Shown here in pieces: positions 6,669-13,099 of a stretch of 13,299 bases of DNA. Position numbers and translations under genes: made by a program. The first letter of the stretch is position 1, and every line of letters begins with the position of its first letter. Source of the DNA: Geoalkalibacter_A sp034189505 (lineage in GTDB: Bacteria > Desulfobacterota > Desulfuromonadia > Desulfuromonadales > Geoalkalibacteraceae); the NCBI GenBank assembly GCA_034189505.1, contig JAXHUR010000081.1, forward strand, positions 1 through 13,299, given 5' to 3'. Under the pieces are notes generated by a model. It was not told the DNA's origin and searched no databases. It was given only the letters and a program-made list of their open reading frames with translations.

Positions 6669-6682
6669 CACGCATCACGCAT
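6669..6682. repeat. Two units of the heptamer repeat
   Basis: CACGCAT occurs twice in tandem, three bases after the stop of the cytochrome remnant. The minus-strand reading (ATGCGTG) is the unit of the first block of the large array at 13100-13260. Confidence 0.6.
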
Positions 6683-6695
6683 TAACACCATAACC

Positions 6696-6715
6696 GGCCC
6701 CGCTTCTGCGGGGCC
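6696..6715 (+). terminator. GC-rich hairpin
   Basis: GGCCCCGC-TTCT-GCGGGGCC is a perfect 8-bp stem with a four-base loop, followed by only two T residues. It is probably the original terminator of the cytochrome whose remnant ends at 6666. Confidence 0.6.
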
Positions 6716-6723
6716 TTCACCTC

Positions 6724-6763
6724 CACGAAATCCTCGCCTTCGGGCGAGGATTTCGTGTTTTAT
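6724..6763 (+). terminator. Strong intrinsic terminator, 15-bp stem with TTCG loop
   Basis: CACGAAATCCTCGCC, loop TTCG, then the exact complement to 6757 and TTTTAT. The stem, tetraloop and T-run make a rightward terminator. It sits between the cytochrome remnant and the end of the leftward PIN toxin gene (6763), so it also separates converging transcripts. It has no T-run in the leftward direction. Confidence 0.85.
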
Positions 6764-7170
6764 CAAAGCTTCCGCAAAAAATCCGCAACCGTTTGCACAA
6801 TGATGCCCTGGGTCTTTTCGGGTTTGTTCATGTACGCCCCGAAATGCCTGGTGTCACCGGTGAGGAGGTGGGTTGCCCGTTTGGCGACTGCTGCTTCGAA
6901 AATGGGGCGGTCTTTGGAGGGGAGGTCAATGAGGCAAATTGAACCCGCCCCGGTGGGAGTGACTTCTATTGTTGAAATCAGCGCATCCAGAGCAGGAAGG
7001 CAGTGGGGATATTTGCGCTCGATGTTGCGCCGAGCCTCTTCAACGGCCAGGCGACAGGTGAGGGTGCGCCAGTGCCCGTCGGCTGACAGTTTGATGATCA
7101 GTGCTGATTTGCCTGACGGGTTGTGAGCAGCAGTAAAAAGGATGTTGGCGTCGAGGAATAATCGCATCAT
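6763..7170 (-). CDS. PIN-domain toxin (VapC-like ribonuclease)
   Basis: A 135-residue protein with the PIN layout of spaced acidic residues: D7 in FLDANILF, E44/E45 in LAVEEARRN, D87 in SKDRPIFEAA, and D106 in HLLTGDTRHFG. These form the metal site of the endoribonuclease fold. The length is normal for the family. Its start overlaps the antitoxin stop by 4 nt (ATGA, 7167-7170), so it is translationally coupled. The ATG is doubled (MM), so the second codon could be the true start. The target RNA cannot be told from sequence. It is an intact-looking toxin, expected to be harmless while the AbrB partner is made. It ends just before a strong rightward terminator. Confidence 0.85.
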   Translation of the reverse strand: MMRLFLDANILFTAAHNPSGKSALIIKLSADGHWRTLTCRLAVEEARRNIERKYPHCLPALDALISTIEVTPTGAGSICLIDLPSKDRPIFEAAVAKRATHLLTGDTRHFGAYMNKPEKTQGIIVQTVADFLRKL

Positions 7171-7418
7171 TGCCTGCGCTTGAGCTTTTTCAGTATGGCT
7201 TCTTTCTCGGCAACAAGAAGCTGGTCATCCTTGTCCCACTGCGCGATATCCTGATCTGAATACATCTCGATTTCAAGCACTGCCGCGGGCCTTAAAACCA
7301 CCTCTCCGTTCCGTTCCTCCGCGATAAGAACTCCGCCAGGCTGTATCCCCAGTTTTTTTCGCATTTCCGCAGGCAGGGTGATTTGCCCACGACTGGAAAC
7401 GATAATGTTTTCCCGCAT
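7167..7418 (-). CDS. AbrB/SpoVT-type antitoxin
   Basis: An 83-residue protein. The N-terminal SpoVT-AbrB swapped-hairpin DNA-binding domain is in residues 1-45: IIVSSRGQITLPAEMRKKLG, IQPGGVLIAEERNGEVVLRP. The C-terminal part (SDQDIAQWDKDDQLLVAEKE...LKKLKRRQ) would be the toxin-binding tail. I chose the ATG at 7416-7418 because GGAGGT precedes it and the AbrB domain begins there; a longer open frame to 7601 runs through promoter and repeat DNA. It likely neutralises the PIN toxin encoded downstream and represses its own promoter, which is normal for this class. Confidence 0.85.
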   Translation of the reverse strand: MRENIIVSSRGQITLPAEMRKKLGIQPGGVLIAEERNGEVVLRPAAVLEIEMYSDQDIAQWDKDDQLLVAEKEAILKKLKRRQ

Positions 7419-7446
7419 GGTTTGTACCTCCGTATGTATGAATTTC

Positions 7447-7475
7447 AGTATTGCAGCATTTCGGCTGCCTGTCAA
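7447..7475 (-). promoter_or_regulatory. Promoter of the AbrB/PIN module with an internal inverted repeat
   Basis: Read leftward: TTGACA (7470-7475), a 17-bp spacer, AATACT (7447-7452, 4 of 6). The spacer holds GCAGC-N6-GCTGC (7453-7457 and 7464-7468), a good place for autorepression by the AbrB antitoxin. The -10 end lies about 30 bp from the antitoxin ATG. Confidence 0.65.
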
Positions 7476-7491
7476 AAAAACAGGGTAATCG

Positions 7492-7639
7492 TATAGAAAA
7501 AGATGGATTCCGGTGGATGAGATTGTCAAGTGTGTCGTTGGTGAGTATAAACTTGATGGAAGTGGGAGAATCCGTAAAATAGCAATTGTCGCTTTATGCA
7601 ACTGATGGAGTTGGTTGACGAGTAAACAACGTCCCCGGG
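7492..7639 (+). pseudogene. Decayed remnant of a second RayT transposase (C-terminal end)
   Basis: The translation RKRWIPVDEIVKCVVGEYKL matches residues around 226-245 of the intact transposase (KMKIPVNEIVKRVCGEYKI). It is followed by a short degenerate match (RKIAIVALC against AKIAEVRAVIC). After an internal deletion and frame change it resumes as QLMELVDE-stop (against QLLRLVDE-stop). The last 30 bp (7610-7639) are identical to 6467-6496, including the terminal repeat. No left half or left end is seen. The upstream boundary falls next to the AbrB/PIN promoter. Confidence 0.8.
7553..7580 (+). promoter_or_regulatory. Candidate promoter for the nucleotidyltransferase/HEPN pair
   Basis: TTGATG (7553-7558), a 16-bp spacer and TAAAAT (7575-7580, 5 of 6 to TATAAT) lie inside the transposase remnant, 60 bp before the first gene of the pair. 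It is weak at -35 and based on match only. Confidence 0.3.
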
Positions 7640-7645
7640 TTGAAG

Positions 7646-7978
7646 ATGGAAAATTTTTCGCTTATCCCTGCAGGGCTGACTACGCTGATCTGCCGTTTGG
7701 CGGAGTTGCCCTATGTGGACAGAATCATTCTTTTTGGGTCGCGGGCTCGTGGGGATGCACAGTCGCGTTCCGACATTGATCTGGCTGTTTCTGCGCCGGG
7801 AGCGACCTCGCAGCAATGGGTGCAGCTTGTTGATCTGGTGCAGGAGCCCCCGACGTTGCTTTCGATCGATCTGATCTGGTATGAAGAGGCTGGCGAAGAG
7901 TTGAAAACGAAAATCCGGCGGGAAGGGAAAGTTCTTTATGATCGATCAGAAAGCGGCGCAGAGTCTCGAGAATCTTGA
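7646..7978 (+). CDS. MntA-like minimal nucleotidyltransferase (antitoxin)
   Basis: About 110 residues. The core motif is FGSRARGDAQSRSDIDLAV, the G-S-x10-D-x-D signature of minimal nucleotidyltransferases of the polymerase-beta fold; the two Asp bind metal and nucleotide. In characterised MntA/HepT pairs this protein modifies the HepT toxin with AMP units to inactivate it; that role is transferred by family and context. ATG 7646 is the first ATG; a TTG at 7640 in the same frame would add two residues. Neither has a clear ribosome site. The start lies seven bases after the 30-bp RayT right-end copy, so the element may have replaced the original upstream region. It overlaps the next gene by 41 nt. 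Confidence 0.85.
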   Translation: MENFSLIPAGLTTLICRLAELPYVDRIILFGSRARGDAQSRSDIDLAVSAPGATSQQWVQLVDLVQEPPTLLSIDLIWYEEAGEELKTKIRREGKVLYDRSESGAESRES

Positions 7979-8333
7979 TCGCGCCTTGAAACGGCTGGAG
8001 GAGGCTCTTCAGGAGCCGGAAGGCAACTCCCTGGTGATCGACGGTACCATCCAGCGGTTTGAATTCGTCATTGAGTTGTATTGGAAGACCTTCAAGAGAT
8101 TGCTGGCGCTCGAAGGCCTTGAGGCAAACACGCCGCGTGAAGCATTGCAGAAAGCTTATGCCGCTCACTGGATCGATGACGAAGCTGCCTGGCTGCAGAT
8201 GCTGCGTGATCGCAATGAAACTTCTCATATCTACGATGAAGCGGCCGCCCGGCGCATTTACGCGCATATCCAGCAGAATTTTTCTGTGCTTAAAAAAACT
8301 TTCCTGTTTTTGTGGGAACGTTTTATCAACTGA
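7938..8333 (+). CDS. HepT-like HEPN toxin (HI0074 family nucleotidyltransferase-binding protein)
   Basis: A 131-residue all-helical protein. It begins QSLENLDRALKRLEEAL, has FEFVIELYWKTFKRLL, and carries RDRNETSHIY, which contains an exact R-x4-H-x-Y motif (R92, H97, Y99). R and H are the HEPN ribonuclease residues, and the Tyr is the residue modified by MntA in the characterised Shewanella system. This is the TIGR01987/HI0074 type, once annotated as a substrate-binding subunit. GGGAAGG lies before the ATG inside the upstream gene, and the 41-nt overlap fixes coordinate expression. With all three motif residues present, an active RNase toxin is plausible. The alternative is that it is only a binding partner without toxicity. 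Confidence 0.85.
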   Translation: MIDQKAAQSLENLDRALKRLEEALQEPEGNSLVIDGTIQRFEFVIELYWKTFKRLLALEGLEANTPREALQKAYAAHWIDDEAAWLQMLRDRNETSHIYDEAAARRIYAHIQQNFSVLKKTFLFLWERFIN

Positions 8334-8382
8334 GATCTGATTACTGCAACTTCGCACCCACCCGTAAAGATTGGAGCCTGAT

Positions 8383-9195
8383 GTGAGACCGAGATGGATT
8401 CTTGCGTTTATGCTGTTGTTCGTCGCCGGATGCAGTGGCTTGCATACCGGCGCCTCCCCTGCTTTCGACTGGTCGCGCGTCGAGAAGATTTCGGTGCAGG
8501 GGCCGTGGGAGAAGTACCGGGAATTGCAGACGCCGACGCTGCAGGAGGTTGCGGCGATGGGGTATGGCGTTGTGCCTCCATCCTCGCCGGAGGCGGATGC
8601 CCGCCTGGAACTGGAGGTTGTGGAGGCGCTCGATATCAACGAAGTGGGCGCGGTCTTCTCCCGTCCTAAAAGTCTGCATGTGCGTATTTATGATGCAGAC
8701 AGCGGTGCCCCGGTTGCGTTGGCGGATTACTACCTGTCATCCACGCAAAGTGCCGTGGACGGGGTGCAGGAGTTGTTTGCGGGGGTGAGGAAAGAGCGGG
8801 TCAGTTCAAAGGGGGGAAATAAGTCGACTGCTGCAGCCCCGGAAAATGCCCCTCCGGCGAACGAGCCCCCCGCCCAGGCTGAAGTCCCCGAAAAGAGCTC
8901 AGCGCCGGCATCCGCGCTGCCTCAGAAACAGCCGGCTCAGGCAGCCTCTGGAACGGTTAAGAAGGCTGAAGAAGAGGTGCCGCAGGCTGCCCAGGAAAAA
9001 TCGCAGGAGACGGCAACGGAAGCGGTCAAGGGCGCGCCCCCGCCGGCGACACAGGAACAGGAAACTGAAACTTCTGAATGGAACCCGGACGAAACAAAAA
9101 AGCGTTCCCCCTGGATCCCGCGCCTTGAAAGCTGGGGATTTGAAGACTGGGGCAAGCCCCGCGAGGGCGATGGGCTGGAAGAGATGATGAAGTAG
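8383..9195 (+). CDS. Lipoprotein of unknown function with a Pro/Ala/Gln/Glu-rich linker
   Basis: I chose GTG 8383 as start, with GGAG six bases upstream; this gives 270 residues. The signal is short: RPRWILAFMLLFVAGC with lipid Cys17 and Ser at +2, which suggests the outer membrane. Residues about 25-140 look folded (VEKISVQGPWEKYRELQTPT, LQEVAAMGYGVVPPSSPEAD, RLELEVVEALDINEVGAVFS), and RIYDADSGAPVALADYYLSS looks like a beta-strand pair. Roughly 145-235 is low-complexity (many P, A, Q, E, K), a likely periplasmic spacer. The end is tryptophan-rich: SPWIPRLESWGFEDWGKP. I do not recognise the family. It starts 49 bp after the HepT-like gene but looks unrelated in function. Confidence 0.75.
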   Translation: MRPRWILAFMLLFVAGCSGLHTGASPAFDWSRVEKISVQGPWEKYRELQTPTLQEVAAMGYGVVPPSSPEADARLELEVVEALDINEVGAVFSRPKSLHVRIYDADSGAPVALADYYLSSTQSAVDGVQELFAGVRKERVSSKGGNKSTAAAPENAPPANEPPAQAEVPEKSSAPASALPQKQPAQAASGTVKKAEEEVPQAAQEKSQETATEAVKGAPPPATQEQETETSEWNPDETKKRSPWIPRLESWGFEDWGKPREGDGLEEMMK

Positions 9196-9221
9196 CGGGA
9201 GCTGGGTCTATCAGCTTGAGG

Positions 9222-9515
9222 TCAATGATGCTTTTTTGCGAAAGCATCAAGTAAGACCAGGTTCGCGTCGATTTCCTGGGAGAGGACAATGGCCTCCAAC
9301 TCTCCCGAATGGAGTCTGCCGCGGGCACCTTCGACAAAATGCTGACCAGGTAGGCTTACCGGGGTTATCTTGATTTTGTCCGGAATATGCATCTCACCTA
9401 ACTCTCTACGTACTGCTGGAGGGATGTGCACAAGAGAGAAGGCCTCCCAAAGAAGATCTACGGCACCCAATTTGCCAAGAAAAATAATCGGACTGGCGTT
9501 GGAGACAACTTTCAT
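9222..9515 (-). pseudogene. Truncated DUF3368-type PIN toxin
   Basis: 97 residues that match the start and middle of DUF3368 PIN proteins: VVSNASPIIFLGKLGAVDLL, VHIPPAVRREL, LHSGELEAIVLSQEIDANLV, LLDAFAKKHH. Family members usually continue for some 50-60 residues beyond the 'LLD(D)' strand; here a TGA at 9222-9224 ends the frame, and no continuation is seen in the other frames before the neighbouring gene. The first acidic position is Asn (SNASP), a variant common in this family. It overlaps the antitoxin gene by 4 nt. Probably inactive, or an abbreviated form. Confidence 0.7.
9229..9250. repeat. Hairpin at the toxin truncation point
   Basis: GATGCTTT-(6)-AAAGCATC forms a perfect 8-bp stem inside the last codons of the truncated PIN gene, 34 bp after the lipoprotein stop. 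It has no T-run on either side, so a terminator role for the lipoprotein gene is uncertain. Confidence 0.45.
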
Positions 9516-9766
9516 TGGTGCTGCCTGAATTTTTCAGCAGTCTGAAGGTCTTCAAGGACGTTTTCTTCATCCACGATAAAGCCTTTGCCAAAATATTCGC
9601 ACAGGCGGTATCTGAAAGCCTCAAAGCTTAGTCCTGCCAAGGATGCTGCAGTTGAAAAACTGATCTGGCGGGCATGATAAAGGCCTGCTGCGAGGAAGAA
9701 GTTCGCCGATTTGGCTCCCTCCGGTCCGAGAACCTCATCCAGCTGCTCTTTTAGCTCTTGTGCCAT
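9512..9766 (-). CDS. UPF0175-family antitoxin
   Basis: An 84-residue protein with the UPF0175 pattern: AAGLYHARQISFSTAASLAG, LSFEAFRYRLCEYFGKGF, then an acidic VDEENVLEDLQ. Proteins of this family are small helix-turn-helix antitoxins usually encoded just before a DUF3368 PIN protein, as here, with a 4-nt ATGA overlap (9512-9515). AGGGGA precedes the ATG at 9764-9766. The antitoxin reads intact while its toxin partner is truncated. Confidence 0.8.
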   Translation of the reverse strand: MAQELKEQLDEVLGPEGAKSANFFLAAGLYHARQISFSTAASLAGLSFEAFRYRLCEYFGKGFIVDEENVLEDLQTAEKFRQHQ

Positions 9767-9871
9767 AAAGTTTCCCCTCGATCTCTTTTAACTCCCTGGA
9801 TATAGGGTAACCGATTTTTATAATAATCAACAGGGCAGTGTGCTAAAAAGTAAATAGTGAAATGAGGCCGC

Positions 9872-11797
9872 TCAGCTCTCGTAATAGCTGTAGCCGCGCA
9901 AACCGGCGGCGAAGCAGTCGACGATCTCGCGTCGTTCGGCGACGGTGATGGTGCCGCGGCGCACGGCCTGTTCCGCCGTATCACGGAAGCGCTCCAGCAG
10001 GTCCCTGGGGTTGTACTGTACGTATTTGAGGAGATCGGCGATGCTGTCGCCTTCGGTTTCGCGGGTGATATCGAAGCTGCCGTCGGCGTTGATCCGCACG
10101 CTGGCCACATCGGTGTCGCCGAACAGATTGTGCAGGTCGCCCAGGGTTTCCTGATAGGCCCCGACCAGAAAGACGCCGACGAAATAGTCTTCCTTTTCGG
10201 GGTCGACGGGGTGCAGAGGCAGGGTCTTGCAGGTGCCGTGGGTGTCGATGAAGCTGTCGATGCGGCCGTCGCTGTCGCAGGTGATGTCGGCGATGATGGC
10301 GTCGCGGCTCGGTTTTTCATCGAGGCGGTGAATGGGCATGACCGGAAAGACCTGGTCGATGGCCCAATGGTCGGGCAGGGATTGAAACACGCTGAGGTTG
10401 CCGTAATAGATGTCGGCCAGCTGCTCGCGCAGTCCCCGCAGCTCGAGCGGCGTTTCATCGCCCAGGTTGTCGAGCAGGTCGGCGATGCGGCGGAAAATCT
10501 GGAGCACCAGATTCTCTGCCAGAGCCCGCGAGCGCAGGCTGATGCGGCCGCGCTTGAACAGCTCGCGCAGTTCGTCGCGATAGAAAACAGTGTTGTTGTA
10601 GCACTGCTGCACACGATCGGATTTAAGCTGCTGCAAAGTCTCGAAAAGGTTGCGGATCAGCGGTTCTTCATCGGAAAGTTGGTCCGCCGCGGGCAGAGGG
10701 GTCGGCTCGAACCGGGTCACATCGAAGATATTGAACAGCAGCAGGGAATAGTAGGCCACAGTCGGGCGCCCCGATTCGGTGACGATGGTCGGGTGAGTGA
10801 TGCCGTGCGGCTCAAGCGTCTCCATGATGACTTCGACGATATCGGCGCAGTACTCGGCGACGGTGTAGTTCATGGATTGGGTATGGTTGGAGCGCGATCC
10901 GAGATAGTCGACCGCCAGCCCGCCGCCGAAATCGAGAAAACCCATGGCGGCGCCTTCGCGCACCAGGTTGACGTAGAAGTGGCAGGCCTCCATGACGGCG
11001 GAGCGGATATCGCGGATGTTGGGAATCTGCGAGCCGAGGTGGCAGTGCAGCAGCTGCAGGCATTCGAGCATGTCGTGCTCTTTGAGGGCATCGACGATTT
11101 CGACCATCTGGTGGGTGGAGAGACCGAAGATGCTGCGATCCCCGCTGGTCTTGTTCCAGTGTCCGCCGACGGTGGTGGCCAGCTTGGCGCGCATGCCGAT
11201 CATCGGGCGCACCCCCAGTTCACGGCTGCGCTCCAGGATGATGGGCAGCTCGGTGGGCGTCTCGATGACGAATACGCAGCGATAGCCCAGTTTGCGCGCC
11301 CGCAGGCCCAGGTCGATGAACTCGCGATCCTTGTAGCCGTTGCAGATGATCAGGCCGTCATGCGCCGGCAGGTTTGAGAGTGCTACCACCAGCTCGGCCT
11401 TGCTGCCGGCCTCAAGACCGTGCCCGTAGCGCTCACCGAAACGGGCGATCTCTTCAATGACCTGGCGCTGCTGGTTGACCTTGATGGGGAAAACCCCCTG
11501 GTAGCGCCCCTGGTAGCCGCGCTGCGCGATGGCGGCGCGGAAGGTTTCGTTGAGGCGCGCCAGCTGGGCATCGAGCAGGTTTTCGATGCGCAGCAGCATC
11601 GGCATGCGCAGCCCGCGCTGGCGGATTCCGGCGACCACGTCCATCAGCGAGATCTGCTGCCGCCCCGAGTCGAACTCCACCCCGACCGTCACTTCTCCCT
11701 TGTCGTTGACATCGAAATACCCCGCCCCCCAGTCGCGCACGCGATAAAGACGCGCGGAATCTTCAGTGGTCCAATTCTGTTGGGGGGGCGATGTCAT
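9872..11797 (-). CDS. speA: Biosynthetic arginine decarboxylase
   Basis: A 641-residue PLP enzyme converting arginine to agmatine and CO2, the first step of polyamine synthesis by the agmatine route. Recognised from GVFPIKVNQQ (PLP lysine, K106), LLHCHLGSQIPNIRDI, LDFGGGLAVDYLGS, IVTESGRPTVAYYS, and the C-terminal THGTCKTLPLHP with its catalytic-site Cys, then YQETLGDLHNLFGDTDV. The length matches the SpeA family. I chose the ATG at 11795-11797 because AAAGGAGA precedes it and MTSPPQQNWTTEDSARLYRV is a normal SpeA opening; the frame is open 25 codons further up, into repeat DNA. speE lies 214 bp upstream in the same direction. The enzyme turning agmatine into putrescine is not in the window. 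Confidence 0.96.
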   Translation of the reverse strand: MTSPPQQNWTTEDSARLYRVRDWGAGYFDVNDKGEVTVGVEFDSGRQQISLMDVVAGIRQRGLRMPMLLRIENLLDAQLARLNETFRAAIAQRGYQGRYQGVFPIKVNQQRQVIEEIARFGERYGHGLEAGSKAELVVALSNLPAHDGLIICNGYKDREFIDLGLRARKLGYRCVFVIETPTELPIILERSRELGVRPMIGMRAKLATTVGGHWNKTSGDRSIFGLSTHQMVEIVDALKEHDMLECLQLLHCHLGSQIPNIRDIRSAVMEACHFYVNLVREGAAMGFLDFGGGLAVDYLGSRSNHTQSMNYTVAEYCADIVEVIMETLEPHGITHPTIVTESGRPTVAYYSLLLFNIFDVTRFEPTPLPAADQLSDEEPLIRNLFETLQQLKSDRVQQCYNNTVFYRDELRELFKRGRISLRSRALAENLVLQIFRRIADLLDNLGDETPLELRGLREQLADIYYGNLSVFQSLPDHWAIDQVFPVMPIHRLDEKPSRDAIIADITCDSDGRIDSFIDTHGTCKTLPLHPVDPEKEDYFVGVFLVGAYQETLGDLHNLFGDTDVASVRINADGSFDITRETEGDSIADLLKYVQYNPRDLLERFRDTAEQAVRRGTITVAERREIVDCFAAGLRGYSYYES

Positions 11798-12011
11798 AGT
11801 GACCGTCTCCTTTAAAGGAAAAACATCGAAAAAATACCAAAAACCTTGAACCACAGAGATCACAGAGTACACAGAGGTAAAGCACTTTTTTTACAAAGTC
11901 ATTAACTCCTGCTGCACCAAACCACAAGAATCTTTTGGGATTTGTTTTTTGAATTTACTCAGTGTTCTCAGTGTTCTCGAGTGAGCGAAGTGAACGGGTG
12001 GTTCAATGTTC
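11798..12011. other. speE-speA intergenic region with two 9-bp tandem repeat tracts
   Basis: On the plus strand, CACAGAGAT, CACAGAGTA and CACAGAGGT lie at 11852-11878. A different 9-mer, CTCAGTGTT, occurs twice at 11958-11975 with a partial third copy. No gene is seen. No clean terminator after speE or promoter before speA was found. Confidence 0.75.
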
Positions 12012-12857
12012 TCACCCCGCAATATTCTCCCGCGCAAAGGTCGGCAGCAGGAACGCACCGAGATGCAGGTCTTCATTGTAGTACCGGGTATCAAACTCGC
12101 GGTTCTGGGCCCGCTTGCGGTCGAAATCCCTGACCGGGTGGTATTTCTTGCTGGCGAAGGCGAAGCTCCACAGGCCGCTGGGGTAGGTCGGGATAAACGC
12201 CTGGTACATCTCGACGATGGGAAAAACCGAGCGCAGGTTGCCATACATGTTTTTCTGAATTTCGGCGTGATAGAAGGGCGATTCGCTTTGCGCCACCATG
12301 ATGCCGTCATCCTTGAGGGCGGCAGACACCGTGCGGTAGAAATCTTCCTCGAACAGTCCCTCGGCCGGGCCGATGGGGTCGGTGGAATCGACCAGGATGA
12401 TGTCGAACTCGCCCTGATGCGCCTTGATGTAGGCGATGCCGTCATCGACATGGAGTTTGACGCGGGGGTTGCTGCCGTCGATTTCGCAGGACATGGACGG
12501 CAGCAGCTCGATCGCCTGGTCGATCACCAGCCCGTCGATTTCGCACAGAACGGCCAACTCGACGTTTTTGTGCTTCATGATTTCGCGGATGGTGCCGCCG
12601 TCGCCGCCGCCGATCACCAGCACCTTCTTCGGGTCGGGGTGCGTGAACAGGGCCGGGTGGGTGATCATATCGTGGTAGACGAACTCGTCGCGTTCGGTGA
12701 CCATCACCAGGCCGTCGAGCAGCATCATGCGCCCGTATTCGAGGGTCTCCAGGATGTCGAGCTGCTGAAAATCGCTCTTGCCGGAAAAAAGGGTGCGGCT
12801 CACCTTCATGGTGATGCCGACGTTTTCACTGTGTTTTTCGGTGTACCACATATCCAT
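12012..12857 (-). CDS. speE: Spermidine synthase (putrescine aminopropyltransferase)
   Basis: A 281-residue protein. It transfers the aminopropyl group of decarboxylated S-adenosylmethionine to putrescine. Markers are the N-terminal YTEKHSENVGITMKVSRTLF, DFQQLDILETLEYGRMMLLD, the nucleotide-binding VLVIGGGDGGTIREIMKH (GGGDGG at 83-88), LCEID (E107), VDDGIAYI, the catalytic VDSTDPIGPAEGLF (D157/D160), and QSESPFYH. Size and order match SpeE. The ATG at 12855-12857 follows AAGGA by seven bases; a second in-frame ATG two codons later is also possible. It is read toward speA and supplies a later step of the same pathway. Confidence 0.96.
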   Translation of the reverse strand: MDMWYTEKHSENVGITMKVSRTLFSGKSDFQQLDILETLEYGRMMLLDGLVMVTERDEFVYHDMITHPALFTHPDPKKVLVIGGGDGGTIREIMKHKNVELAVLCEIDGLVIDQAIELLPSMSCEIDGSNPRVKLHVDDGIAYIKAHQGEFDIILVDSTDPIGPAEGLFEEDFYRTVSAALKDDGIMVAQSESPFYHAEIQKNMYGNLRSVFPIVEMYQAFIPTYPSGLWSFAFASKKYHPVRDFDRKRAQNREFDTRYYNEDLHLGAFLLPTFARENIAG

Positions 12858-13099
12858 GGTCGAATCCTTGCCTAAGCTGGTTTTATTTTATTTGTCCGCC
12901 AACTTTATCAAGGCGGCAAAGTGTTTGCAATCTCACAGCCGGCCTGGCGGTCGGCCGCAGTCCGAATGCCGGGGGGAACCCGAATTTAATACGCCGCTGA
13001 CGGGCGCCTGTCAACCTGAATCGGACCGCAGAACGGCACTTGCCCGAGAGGACCTTGAATGTGCCGCTTGACTTGCACTCTCGCCTCAGTTTCAATGAT
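12858..13099. other. speE upstream region and leader
   Basis: No gene is seen. It holds the promoter at 12986-13014, then (leftward) a leader of about 120 nt. The leader has a hairpin GCCGGCC-TGGC-GGTCGGC (12938-12955, one G-U pair) and an AT-rich stretch just before the ribosome site. 13015-13099 separates the promoter from the heptamer array; nothing further is recognised there. Confidence 0.6.
12986..13014 (-). promoter_or_regulatory. speE promoter with overlapping palindrome
   Basis: Read leftward: consensus TTGACA (13009-13014), exactly 17 bp, TATTAA (12986-12991, 4 of 6). The -35 overlaps TGACGGGCGCCTGTCA (12998-13013), a 16-bp inverted repeat with one mismatched pair, placed where a repressor would block RNA polymerase. 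Confidence 0.65.

Noticed and set aside
6467..7639. Composite transposon carrying the AbrB/PIN module between two RayT ends
   Set aside because: The two 30-bp ends are direct copies, the second has no left end, and no target duplication is seen; independent insertion or decay explains them.
10130..11377. A 415-codon rightward open frame
   Set aside because: It is antisense to speA and is a high-GC shadow frame; speA is certain on the other strand. The same applies to the rightward frame over speE (12006-12875).
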